From assembly GCA_944990035.1 (NCBI GenBank), contig CALYLX010000136.1:1240001-1304000 (forward strand): a DNA stretch of 64,000 nucleotides, written 5' to 3'. This DNA comes from Clitopilus passeckerianus. Its lineage: Eukaryota; Basidiomycota; Agaricomycetes; Agaricales; Entolomataceae. How positions within the stretch are numbered: the stretch's first letter is position 1; each line of letters starts with the position of its first letter. The notes under the pieces were generated by a model, which was given only the letters and a program-made list of their open reading frames with translations, was not told the DNA's origin and did no database searches. This document shows positions 44,877 to 55,419 of this stretch, in pieces. Both the position numbers and the translations under genes were made by a program.

Positions 44877-47589
44877 ATGTCTTCCCAGCCATCCGTTCAC
44901 CAGCTCTATAAACGGCTAGAAGCTATTGGAAAGGGCAGCTTTGGATCTGTACACAAGGGAATACAAGTTGCAACAGGAAATGTGGTAGCTCTCAAGATAA
45001 TCGACTTGGACAAGAGCGACGATGTCGACGAGATCCAGCGGGAGGTTGCACTCCTCTCTCAGCTTCGAGATGCACCCAACATCACCAGATACTACGGGTG
45101 CTACCTTGATGGTCCACGAGTGTGGATAGTCATGGAGCTTGCCCAGGGTGGTAGCGTCCATGCCTTGATGAAAGCTTCGCCGAGCGAGTGCTTGGATGAG
45201 CGATACGTCGGCATTATTGTTAGAGAGGTTCTCAAAGCGCTTGCCTATCTTCACAAGGTCCCCGTCATTCACAGAGACATCAAATCTGCCAACGTCCTCA
45301 TAACATCATCCGGCAAAGTGATGCTCTGTGACTTTGGCGTATCCGCACTCCTTGCCACCTCCTCCAGCAAACGAAACACTTTGGCAGGAACTCCGCACTG
45401 GATGGCCCCGGAGATCCTACAAAGTACTCCGGCATATGACACGAAGGCAGACATCTGGAGCTTGGGCATCCTTATCTACGAGATGGTCAAGGGCACACCA
45501 CCACATTCGAACATGGAGATCACACAACTAATGGATTACATACCGAAGGCCAAGCCGCCTCGACTTCTAGAGAATGAAGCTAGCAAGGATCTTCGAGACT
45601 TTATGGCCATGTGCTTGAAGGAGTCTCCGAACGAGGTAACGTTGTCTATCTTGTCCAGATGACACTTGCTCATCGGAACATTTAGCGCCTTCCAGCAGAT
45701 GAACTCCTGAAGTCGAAATGGATGATCACGAAGACAGTACAGAGAGTCGGCGTATCTATATTGAAGGAGTTGCTCATACAATATGAATCTACGAAGAGCG
45801 ACAAGTCTCAAACGGACGATGAGGATACGGAGTATGTGCAGAAATTAACAGCTTCTCAACTATGCTAACACCTTTCAGGTCTATACATGAGTTCGAAGAA
45901 GAGGATACCTGGGAGTTTGACACGGTGCGAGGCCGCCCCTCCGCAGAACCCATCCATGAAGCTAGGGCAGAATCCCCTGAAGATGACTCTACCCCAATCC
46001 ACCCAACCGTCAGGCCAACACCCTCAACACCTTTACCATCGTCTTTGCGGCTGTTGTTTGACGATGACTCTAAACCTGAACAAGAAATACTACGGCCTCC
46101 TCCTCCTATCCAAGCCACCCATTCTGCATCTCCCAGCCCCCCAATCTCATTACCTCCTTCCCTATCCTCCTCTCCCGCAAAAGACCGAGTCCCGCTCAGA
46201 AAACCCACGCTGGAAGTACCAACGCCAACTCAGGAAGAGGCAACGGTGAAGCCAGGGACCTTCGTATATCCCCCGAAGAGTCGGGGTCGCGCACGTATGA
46301 AGTCACTGTCCAATACTTCTCGACCAGAGGAGGAAACACCCTCTACGTCGCCTCGGATACCTCCACCCCTTCCCCTTACATCAAGCAACACTGAACCACT
46401 GCCGGAAGCTAAGAATGGATTGCTCGACCCACTTTACGAGGTATTGCACCATTTGCCCCAAAGAACGTATTTCTGAATTTCCCGTAGAATACGGTGCACT
46501 TGACAGCATCACCTTCCGTGCTTCTGTCCACGTCTGGGCTGACTTCTTCTAAGCAATCCAAGTTCGTAAGCCGGAGGAAAAATGAGAGCACTGGACAGGC
46601 TGCAGCTCCAAACTCCGACCTCTTAACTCCCCAGGAAACCGCCCACCCCTCCACATCATCGTTCCAGTTCCCTTCCATACGGGGGCCATCGGATCCGTCT
46701 CGAGGAAATGATCAAATTCCACGGAGGATGCATAACCGTCTATCCCCCACACATTTAAGTACTTCATCTCTAGCAAGCTCTCCCAGCTCCCACCAGCCTA
46801 CATACTCTTTGGACAACTCATCCCGACGTCCCACTATTCCAGGTTCATCAGTGCTCCCATCGATTCATAGGACACGATCCGCCACCGCACTTCCTGAGGC
46901 CGCAATGCAACCTGGGACATATTCGACTCGCAAAGGATTTGCCGTTGACCAATCCCCTCTCGTCCCACCCCTCAAACCATTTGCCAAGCTGAGCAGGAAT
47001 AGAAGCGACAGTGCAACGAGTCAGAATACGCCTGGAACCCCAAGCTTGAAAGATGTGCTGAAGGTGAGATTATAAACTCTTTTCTACAATTGCCTCTGAC
47101 AACGGCACTTGTCAGATCCCCTCCCTTACCTCGGAGCACCGCATTGGAATGAGTGACCTATTACCACCTTCCCCTTCAGCATCAGTGTACATGCCAAAGG
47201 CGTTCGCCCCAGCACCGAGTCTGCTTGGCCCCAGGGAGAGAACAGGCTCAAGTTCTAACAGTATTGACCTCCAAGATTCACGCAGGTTCCCAACAGACCC
47301 ACCTTCAAACCTAGCAACTGCATGGCCTTCCCTAGGTCCTGCCATCCTGCCACTGGACTATTCATCTCTGTCCACCCCCGAAAGGGCTCACGCAGCTTTG
47401 TTGGAAAAGATGGGAAATCTAAGTCAATGGCTTTTGGTCATCGAGTCCGGCCTGAGTGACGTGCTAAGTTCGGCTTCAGGAGATACAATCCAGGAAGAAA
47501 GGGAAGGTGCAGACCCCACCGCGGAATCCGCTAGAGGCCCTCTCGTAACAACTGATGGACTCAGGCCACGTTTGGGAACTATACGATGA
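44877..47589 (+). CDS. STE20/GCK-type Ser/Thr kinase (Kic1/Nak1-like)
   Basis: N-terminal kinase domain (44900 to about 45740) with every key motif: GKGSFGSVHKG (P-loop), VALKIIDLD (Lys), HRDIKSANVL (catalytic loop), CDFGVSALLA (DFG) and AGTPHWMAPEIL (the APE site with the GTPHWMAPE signature of STE20 kinases). An intron after LKESPNE leads to RLPADELLKSKWMITKTV. After the kinase comes EFEEEDTWEFDTVRG and a long disordered Ser/Pro-rich tail to 47589. Kinase first with a WEFDT-like motif points to the germinal-centre kinases of the Nak1/Kic1/Sps1 group, which act in polarity and MOR/RAM signalling. The function here is inferred. An out-of-frame ATG lies 5 nt upstream (44872), opening a 15-codon ORF that overlaps the start. 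Confidence 0.9.
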
Positions 47590-47665
47590 CAATATGACGT
47601 TAAATTTTTGGTCTAGGATGTGCTGGTTTGGGTATATCAAACTTTGTCCGTCTATCCGCCATGTA

Positions 47666-48496
47666 TTATACGGTAATATAGGTTTGTGCAATTAAGTATT
47701 CTACGATGATGCGCACACTTTCAGTCACGTCTGCTTCGTTGGTCTTGATATGAATTTCTGGTTTGGCAGGTGCTTCGTATGGTGCAGAAATGCCAGTAAA
47801 TTCTGATGAGTCCAAAGTTCTTCGTCAACTCTGAGCTCCTTATAATGATAAACCCTCTCACCTTTGATCTCTCCAGCCCGTGCTTTCTTGTACAGGCCCT
47901 TGGAATCTCTTTGCTCGACGACCTCCAGGGGTGCGTCCACAAAGACCTCGACGAAGGGCAATCCAGCTTGTTCGTGCACACTCCTTGCCAAAGCACGATC
48001 GGCAATGTAAGGCGAGATGAAGGCCGTCACTGTAATACAAGATGAATCCGTGAAGAGTTTTGCAACCTATGCCGAGCGGTTTAAGTTCCATCTCAATGTA
48101 AAGAGGTGGCCAAGATGCTGACCTCGCCGATCCTCCGAATATTTTCATTTCTTGACGCCTCGTCGAAGCCAAGATCCTTGTTCAAGCCAAACCTGATATT
48201 GTCGCCATCCAAGCGGTACACAAATTTGTGCAAATGCAGAAGGTGCTGCTCCAACGCACATGCTATCGTTGACTAAGGACGTAATGTTCAGACATGAATG
48301 CGTGGCAATAGGTGATGAAGTCAACCTTTCCACTAGCGCTCAGTCCAGTCAACCAGATCGTAACTCCTTTTTGCTGGAGAAAGTCGCTTCTTTCAGTAGC
48401 TGTTACGGATCCTTTACGAGGCTTTGATCAGGCGAAAGAATTTCCATGAGATGTAGTATTGGGCTCACCAGGGTGGAAGGTGATATTAGTGGCCAT
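47666..48496 (-). CDS. MET14: Adenylylsulfate kinase (APS kinase)
   Basis: Phosphorylates APS to PAPS in sulfate assimilation (cytosol). Starts at 48496 with a short exon ([10 protein letters not shown]). The P-loop reads [19 protein letters not shown] and is split by an intron between Lys and Ser-Thr, with the unusual donor GTTGAC. Then [73 protein letters not shown] and [21 protein letters not shown] sequence follow, ending AQTYITV with TAA at 47666-47668. All motifs of the family are present and the length of about 200 residues is normal. It is tail to tail with the kinase gene, 76 bp apart. The region 48497-48927 is its upstream sequence; no other gene is seen there. Confidence 0.95.
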
Positions 48497-48927
48497 TTCG
48501 ACAAGAGGTGGGTGCTTCAGAGAAAGTTTCTAAGCTTTATCATCTTTAAATCTTCATCGCTAGTTTTTCTGCTAACAAATCTTTTCGGCTTTAAAGGACG
48601 CTGGGGGCGATGAGCAAGAGTCGCGCGATCATGGTCAAGTGATATTCAAGATGGGGCACGTGTTTGAACGGGCACCATGCTATTTAAAATGCTTCAAGTT
48701 CAGCGTCGTGGTACTTGGATTGCAAGAAGCATTGAATTGGGAAACAGACGTGAAAAGTCAATTGCAAGGAGATGGTAACCCATAGTCCCATATGAACCGA
48801 GAGAGAAGCGAATCGTTGTGTACCGTCCGCTGAATCTGATGAAATGATAACCAGAACCCCATGAAATCTACAAAGCCCCGAGAAGAAAGAGAAGTGAAAA
48901 TAGATGCACATGCTAAATATCCAATAC

Positions 48928-50011
48928 TCAGTTCCTCGATGGAGCTACAGAAACAACATCAACAGTCGCGTCGGACTCGTCCTCAATCTGTATCTCTCTA
49001 CAAACCCATACGATAATCCGTTTGATGGCATCCGTGACCTCCTCTGTGCTCAGAGGCTGGTTGACTGGTGGGCAATGTAGGAAGAGGACTTGTGGGCTCC
49101 TCCTCTTGTCGTATGGTTTCGCGAGACGCCTTGCTTCCGCAAGCGAGCAATAATAGATGTAGTCGGAGAGGTAATGCCCAGCATCCATGGAAGAGTATAT
49201 TTGCTACAAGAAGGAAATTACGGTGTGTCAGGAGAGAAAGATATGACTCGAAGGCCATTCACCTCAACACCGCTCCTCCTTAAATCGTGAACCAATCGGG
49301 TTACGTCGATATCAGTCGTGATTTCTTCGGGGAAGTTCTCGTAGCCAGGCCCAAACCCACGGGTCGGCCTGCTCGAAGTGTCCGTGGTCGATGATTCGAT
49401 CATACTGTCCAGACCACCTAGCCGGATCCGTTCCATGACTTCTTCAGCAGACGGTTCATCTGGCCCGTGGCCAAATTCTTTGTGTGGTCGAACGAGAGGT
49501 GCATAGTTGCCTTTCGCGTCCTTCATCTGATAACCAAATTTGTGGCCCTGACGTTCCATGCGCAGAGGTCCTCGACCAGCGACGCCAACATGGAACATGA
49601 AGTCGAATCCTGACGGTGGGGGAGTGGGGAAGTCATCAGGTGCGTTGGGTATCACAGGCGGTCGTCCATGTAGCTTTGGAACGGTCTCGATCACTTCTTC
49701 GTATACGATGGGTATCTCCAAGGCGGAGACATGAATTGAACGCGGGGTGAAGGGGGCAGATCCAGGTGCATCGGCATCACTGGCGACGGGTTCTGGGTGC
49801 AAGATCTTGTTGTGCAGTGGTGCTACGGCCAACCACGATGGGTTTTCTGTATATTGGGCGAATGGCTAAGCTTGCGATGATTTGAGCATCGCGGTCGACG
49901 GTTTTGCCAATAGTCGAGACTTACACCCGAACCAGTCAACAGCACCCGAAGAGGTGACCTTCCATTAGATGTTTGACGCGAACTTGAAGAATTCCTAGGC
50001 GTTGCTGGCAT
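48928..50011 (-). CDS. Pyroglutamyl-peptidase I-like protein (C15), expected catalytic Cys is Ser
   Basis: C15 enzymes remove N-terminal pyroglutamate. Starts at 50011; exon 1 ends LRVLLTGSG and joins PFAQYTENPSWLAVAPLHNK, close to the family's TGFGPF..N.SW. The middle part has FDFMFHVGVAGRG and RMERQGHKFGY (candidate catalytic Glu near 49550). The last exon reads SSMDAGHYLSDYIYYCSLAE and VLFLHCPPVN (His). In the family motif DAGRYLCD the Cys is the nucleophile; here it is Ser (TCC, codon 49165-49167). A Cys lies six residues later (YYCSL). The most consistent last intron has a GTCATA donor and is about 44 nt, placing CTGAC as branch site. At about 315 residues it is longer than bacterial or human C15 (about 210). 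It may be a pseudoenzyme or use another nucleophile. Confidence 0.83.
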
Positions 50012-50133
50012 TACGGTATCGTGAAAGTTAAAAGGTATGGAAGATTATAGACGCTCTAATAAAACGTTGCTGCTGTCGGTCTCATTGTCCCTATCGCCCG
50101 TCATCGTCTCACGCACGGACCGAGACCGTTGAT

Positions 50134-52370
50134 TCACCTCCGCGAACCTCGCCCCTCCCATTCCTTCCCTCCGTTCACTTCAAGCTCCCACTGCATAAGT
50201 GCTTGTTCATCCCATACCTTGTCCGACTTATCATCACCATCTTTCAAGAACTTCTCACCTCTGAATTGGATAGGGAGATAGGGATTGTGGACGGGATGCC
50301 TGAACAGGGTTGGTCACACGATGGCCGAAAAACAGGAAACTCGTAAACTTACGCGTATTCTGGGTTGTACTTGTACGCCTCACCATATCCAAGCTCTTTC
50401 ATCAACTTCGTCGGCGCGTTGCGAATCTGCATCGGCACAGGGATCGTCGTGTCAAGTTTGGCTGCTGCTTCGGCCCGGGCATATGCTTCATAAGCTCGTG
50501 TGGATTTCGGTGCTTCCGAGAGATATGCTACCAAGTGTGCAATATTGATACGACATTCTGGCATGCCTATTTGCTGGCAAGCATGAAGCGTTGCGACGGC
50601 CTAGCTAATGTTAGTGTCGAGGCAACAGAGACGACGGAAAGCTCACCAAGGGCAGGGCCTGAGGATCTGCAAGGCCAATATCCTCGCTAGCACAGACTAC
50701 CATCCGCCGTGCAACGTATAACGGGTCTTCTCCAGCAACTAGCATTCTGGCTAGCCAGTACATCGCTGCAGTTCCATCACTTCCCCTCACGCTTTTATGA
50801 AGGGCAGATATCATATCATAATGACTATCTCCCGAGCGATCGTAAGATGCTGAGACTGATCTCCGTGGGGTGCTCAGCAACAAATCCTCTGAGGTGTCCT
50901 GAGGTGCCTTGATAACCAACTCCAACAAGGACAGGGCTACTCGAGCATCTCCGTTCGCCAAGGCAGAAATTGTGGTGACGATCTTCTCCGTTAATTGAGG
51001 AAATTTGGCATTTGTGACTTGCGAAGTTTCTTCGCACGTTGGCTGTGAACTTCCTGGAGGTGTCGGTGGCCGGTCAGGCAGCTCATCCGCTGCAGGGGAA
51101 GCTGCTACTTCAGAGGCAAGACGGTTTGCCGCGTTGAGGACAATCGTTCGGATCTCCTCATTTGAAAGCCGTTCCAGAACAAAGACTCTGGGGCAAGCAA
51201 ACTTCAATCAGTTCAATGCCTCAAGTTAGGTTGATTAACCAGCTTACCGACATCGACTTAACAAAGCTCCTGTGAGCTTGAAAGATGGGTTTTCGGTTGT
51301 AGCCCCAACCAGCTGTTAGCTTTGTTCAACATGACGTGCGAAATGAAAAGAGAAAGAGACAATGTGCCTGAATATGTCCTCGTTCGACGAAGGGAAGAAA
51401 TATGTCCTTGGATTAGAGTATAAGCTCTTTTCGAATAGATAGACGATTGCATTACCTGCTGAGCTTTGTTAAACCTGTGCACCTCGTCTAGGAAAAGAAC
51501 TGTCTTTCTGCCCAAAGTTTCAGCAGAGCTACTTGACGCGAGACGAATACTACAGACCTTCCTGTGAGGGCTAACGTATTTTTTGCTTCCTCCATGACTG
51601 CTCGCACCTCATTGGTCCCGACGTTAGTGGCACTAAGTTCTTTGAACACCGTTTCCGAATGCTGTGCAAGCAAACGAGCGAGTGTAGTTTTGCCGCAGCT
51701 GCATACGAGAGCATCAAATTAGCCATCTCCAATGCAAGCTGCCGATTTAACTCACCCTGGAGGGCCCCAAAAAATAACGGAGCCTGCTGAGCCTGCACTA
51801 GCAATCGTTTTCATAAGCAAAGAATCTGGGCCAGTGAGATGCTGCTGTCCCATATATTCGGAAATAGATTCTGGTCTCATTCTTTCTGCTAAGGGTGCAG
51901 CGTTTTGGAAATGCGCATGTTTGGTACGCTTTCTGCTGGTATCTATAGGCATAGGAGCTTTCCCGAGAAGAGACATATGTTCATCATCATCAAGTAGCTT
52001 GGACGAGGATTGAGTGGGGGTATGGGGCCTCTTCAATGTTTGCGTAAAGACTGGTGCAAGAGGTGAAGATGGAGGGCCGCTGGAGGTAGCAAGTCGTTTT
52101 TGACCAAGTTGAGAGGAAGATGGTGTTGCTTTTAAAGCCACGGGTTGCATGGAGCCGTCAACAACGTATTTTTTGCATCCGCTGTCGATGTGTTCATTGA
52201 TGGAGCGTGAAAGGACGTCTTTAGCACAAATGGGACTATATCGACGCGATATGAGTTAAGTCAACTCTCTTTCAGTGTTGAACGCACGTACCAAGAAACT
52301 TTAGGAGAGTCAGCACGCGTTATTGTAGAGATAAAGACCAAAACATACCGGACTTGGTCGTCGAAAGCAT
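50134..52370 (-). CDS. MGS1: WRNIP1/Mgs1-type AAA ATPase (replication stress)
   Basis: Acts at stalled replication forks and binds ubiquitinated PCNA through a UBZ finger. The finger is readable at the N-terminus: CPICAKDVLSRSINEHIDSG followed by Cys (about 52235-52175). A disordered linker leads to RPESISEYMGQQHLTGPDSL. The AAA domain has Walker A GPPGCGKTTLARLL (split by an intron near 51690-51760), TNVGTNEVRAVMEEAKN, Walker B VLFLDEVHRFNKAQQ, and sensor TTENPSFKLTGALLSRC (about 51240). The C-terminal part is typical (YDMISALHKSVRGSDGTAAM; YWLARMLVAGEDPLYVARRM; CASEDIGLADP; MKELGYGEAYKYNPEYA), ending at 50134. The start is less certain: ATG 52370 opens a 22-nt exon that needs a 7-nt microexon at 52292-52298 to reach the finger in frame. 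Confidence 0.92.
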
Positions 52371-52558
52371 GCAGCACGTAATTGAATCGTTACGTAAAGT
52401 TCGCCTTCATGCACGTTGTCAATGCAAATGCAGGGTTCATCGAGCACGCTTTCTCCAAGAAATAAATGTATTGATTACAAGGGGTACAAGCCGAATTCTC
52501 GGCACCTCACAGAGCACGTCGTACAACAAAATTCCGCCCTTACAAAACCAGTACAATC

Positions 52559-53382
52559 CTAGATGACACCAGGAATTAAACGATATGGCACATGTGCCGC
52601 CCAGTTGTCCCACTGATCCCCAAATGTCTCTTTAAGAGCACGATCTTCCTTTGGCATGCGAATCATTAGCCCGGATCCGATGAACCCACTCAGGAGCAAG
52701 AAGACTCCGGTCGCTACTCGCCCCACAGTCGTGTCGAATATACCGCATTCTCGCGCCCACGAGCCCTAGCGGAATGCCATCAACGAGACGCATATCATGA
52801 GAGAGATCTGTCAACTTACAGGCGAAGCATGCATGCACACCGTACCGGCTATGGTGAGGATAGCACCTGTGTATCCAGGGTGTCGAACAACCGAGTATGG
52901 GCCAGACGTCACAAGGGTATGATCCTTGCGGATAACCATCTCAAACGTGAAGAATCGTCCCAAAGTGCGATAGCACTTCCAGCGTATGAAGCCTCCAAGC
53001 CCTGCGAGGAAAGCTCCAAAGAAGAATATCGGAGTGGGCTTAATATTGGCTGCGGTTCCGCGCCGGACCAGCCTGTCAAGCACCTTGTGGGCTATTTCCG
53101 ATTTGTGCCAGTGATGTGCAGCGATGACTGCGCTCTCGGCGAGTGCAGCACCCCATGTAATCAGCTATGGATAGGACGTTAGATGTTAGATGTATGTCAC
53201 CAGCGCATCTCTAAGAGCCTCACCTTGACGCTGAACGGGAGTGATCGATGCTTCATCACCCCATTCTCCATCCTAGTCTTCATTTGCTTGTCCTCTTGGG
53301 AGGGGCGAGGAGTCGGAGGGGTAGCACCTACGTGCAGCCCGACGGCTGCAACCAAGATACAAGGGATTCTGACCAGAGACAT
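52559..53382 (-). CDS. Isoprenylcysteine carboxyl methyltransferase-like membrane protein (ICMT/PEMT family)
   Basis: Starts at 53382 (MSLVRIPCILVAAVGLHVGA), a hydrophobic N-terminal segment, then a Pro/Lys-rich loop. Further membrane segments: LITWGAALAESAVIAAHH and PIFFFGAFLAGLGGFIRW. The family's conserved end follows: TLGRFFTFEMVIRKDHTLVT, SGPYSVVRHPGYTGAIL (the RHP motif that binds S-adenosylmethionine) and RMPKEDRALKETFGDQWDNW, with the conserved final Glu-x-x-(F/Y)-x-x-x-(Y/W)-like signature. It ends PYRLIPGVI with TAG at 52559-52561. Two or three introns. Mushroom genomes contain many such genes besides the true STE14, so the substrate (prenylated Cys or something else) cannot be named. 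Confidence 0.85.
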
Positions 53383-54171
53383 CCTGCAGGAGTTGGTGAA
53401 GGGGAAGGGGTGCGGGGAGTTTCCTCGTCCGACTTGTTTATCGAGACTGTCACCTTCACATCGTGTTTTTATACGCTTTCAGCCAGTGCCAGGTTCGGTT
53501 TCTAGAGCGATGGATATCTCGGAGACACAACCAAATTCTGTCCGCATATTTTTGAAGCGAGGTACCAGATCAATCAGAATTTTTGCCGACGGAATAAGGT
53601 AGAAGATGAAAGGGAAGCGAGCCCCAGAAAGCAACCTTATGAACCGTCCAGTAGCTGGTCAGGGTTGAGAGTCTCATGAAAGGACTGGTAAGTCCATAAG
53701 AAGGATTGAAAGGGCGCAGCGTGCCCTCTTAGCGTCATTGCGGCGAGGAACGTGTCGAGGGTTCAAAGAAATAACCCATTGATCCTGTGTTACCTCGTGG
53801 TGACAGGCCCAGACGAAACCGCTTGATGTGGACACACAGGCCCAATAAATGACTGGTGATAACTACATGAAAGGGAGAATTTGACTAATGAGATCTGAGA
53901 GCCTGTGGAACATGCGAGAGCATATGAGCCAATAATGCCAATCCTGGGCGCTTGTTTATTCGGAAGGCTATGAGAGGAGTAAGAATGACGGACCGGGGCC
54001 CGAACTCAACCCGATTTTCAGTTGTTCCTTGTTGGGGCACGATTGTGAAGGAATGGTAATCGGACGTCGTTGCAAGGAATGTGCGTAGTACCAGATTATG
54101 ATAATTATGCTAGTCCGACAGCAAATCTATAGGAGCCTTCGACTATACACTGATATGTTCCGTGTAGGAGC
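53383..54171. other. Intergenic region between ICMT-like gene and ATP5
   Basis: About 790 bp without a supportable gene. It contains the upstream sequence of the ICMT-like gene on the left and the 3' flank of ATP5 on the right. No tRNA and no repeat recognised. Confidence 0.6.
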
Positions 54172-54923
54172 TTAGACGGATTCTGTGGTGAGGGTTAGTA
54201 AAGTGTGCAAAGACAACATTGAAGCACGAACGTTGAAGAGCATTGTTAAGCTTAGTGACCTGGGATTGAACAGAGAGATCAATGGTCTTGTCACCGAAGT
54301 CGACAATGATTCCACCAAGGACGGAGGGGTTCACCTATTCCATACAAATGCCGTCAGCAACATGACTCAAATGAGTAAGAGATCCCACTGCGTACTTTGT
54401 TGGAAATTTTGAGGACCTTAGCCTTCTGACCAGCCTGAGATTGCTTGAGCGAAGTCTCCAGACGTGTCAAGACGTCCTTTGCGAGGGGTGTTGCAGACGT
54501 GACGATGACGTTCAACTCTCCTCGATACTCCGCCACGAGTTCATTGAAACCCTCAATGACGCCCTGCGTCTCTCCAAGGCGACCATTCTGAGAGAGAACG
54601 TTGAAAAGGTTCTTGGTGATCTCCGAGACGGGTTCCTTCTTTGCACCGGCTCCTTCCAACTTGGTGAAAAATTGTGAGAGAGCATTCGACCTTTCTGTCG
54701 AGGAGAGAGTGGGGTTGGAAAGGAAAGAGCTGTTTTCAGGCTGGGTTTTAATGGAGCTGGAGATATTGTTCAACTCCGTGTGGACCTTTGTGAGAGTCTG
54801 TGGTGACTTGGCGAGTGCTGCACCATAAACGGCCTGCGAGTACTTGGTAGCAATGGCAGACGCTGCACGACGTCCCAGGCCAGGAGCAGCGCGAACTGAG
54901 CGAGTGGTGGCGGAGAGTATCAT
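54172..54923 (-). CDS. ATP5: ATP synthase subunit 5 (OSCP), mitochondrial
   Basis: Stalk subunit that joins F1 to the peripheral stator of the mitochondrial ATP synthase. Starts at 54923 with a mitochondrial presequence (MILSATTRSVRAAPGLGRRA). The helical N-terminal domain follows (YSQAVYGAALAKSPQTLTKV; LSQFFTKLEGAGAKKEPVSE; FNVLSQNGRLGETQGVIEGF), then YRGELNVIVTSATPLAKDVL and KVLKISNKVNPSVLGGIIVD with FGDKTIDLSVQSQVTKLNNA. The last intron (donor GTTCGT) joins to QQSV and TAA at 54172-54174. Two introns, normal length of about 215 residues. Divergent from the TRP-like gene over 496 bp. Confidence 0.96.
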
Positions 54924-55419
54924 GGTTTACAGTTTTTATGAACGACAGCAACGACGGAGGAAGACCAGACCAAAGTGCAGAGTTCGGAGTCCGCCGGGTT
55001 GGGCACGTGACCGTATCGCTTAATGACATTGACCAAAGGAGATCGAACATCGGATCAACGGCGAGTGCGAGACACTGACTAAAATATGGGTGGAGTAAAG
55101 GAGCGCTGCGGTAAAACGTGCATTTGTCGGTCCACTGTTAGTCCTCGTTTCATCAGCCAGGCAGCCAGCAATACCCCTACCAGCCATATACAGGCTGTTT
55201 AACGCGTGGCTGCCAAGTTTCCTGCCAATACAACGACGTGGGGAGGCAAAGAACCCTTCGTCAATCTCTCAGTGACCGCAGTACAAAGAACAATAACATC
55301 GGCAAGGTACTCTTATCTGTTTTGGGCACAAAAGACTAGGGCGTCCGCTGAGTTTCCTATAAGAGAGGCTTAGTTGAACCTAATCACTCCCCGACTGTGT
55401 CTACTTGTTTTTCCAACCT
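54924..55419. promoter_or_regulatory. Divergent promoter region of ATP5 and the TRP-like gene
   Basis: 496 bp between divergent start codons, with no ORF of note. No specific factor site can be named with confidence. Confidence 0.5.

Noticed and set aside
53183..53602. Plus-strand ORF of 139 codons opposite the ICMT-like gene start
   Set aside because: It overlaps the coding strand of a well-supported gene and has no recognisable features.
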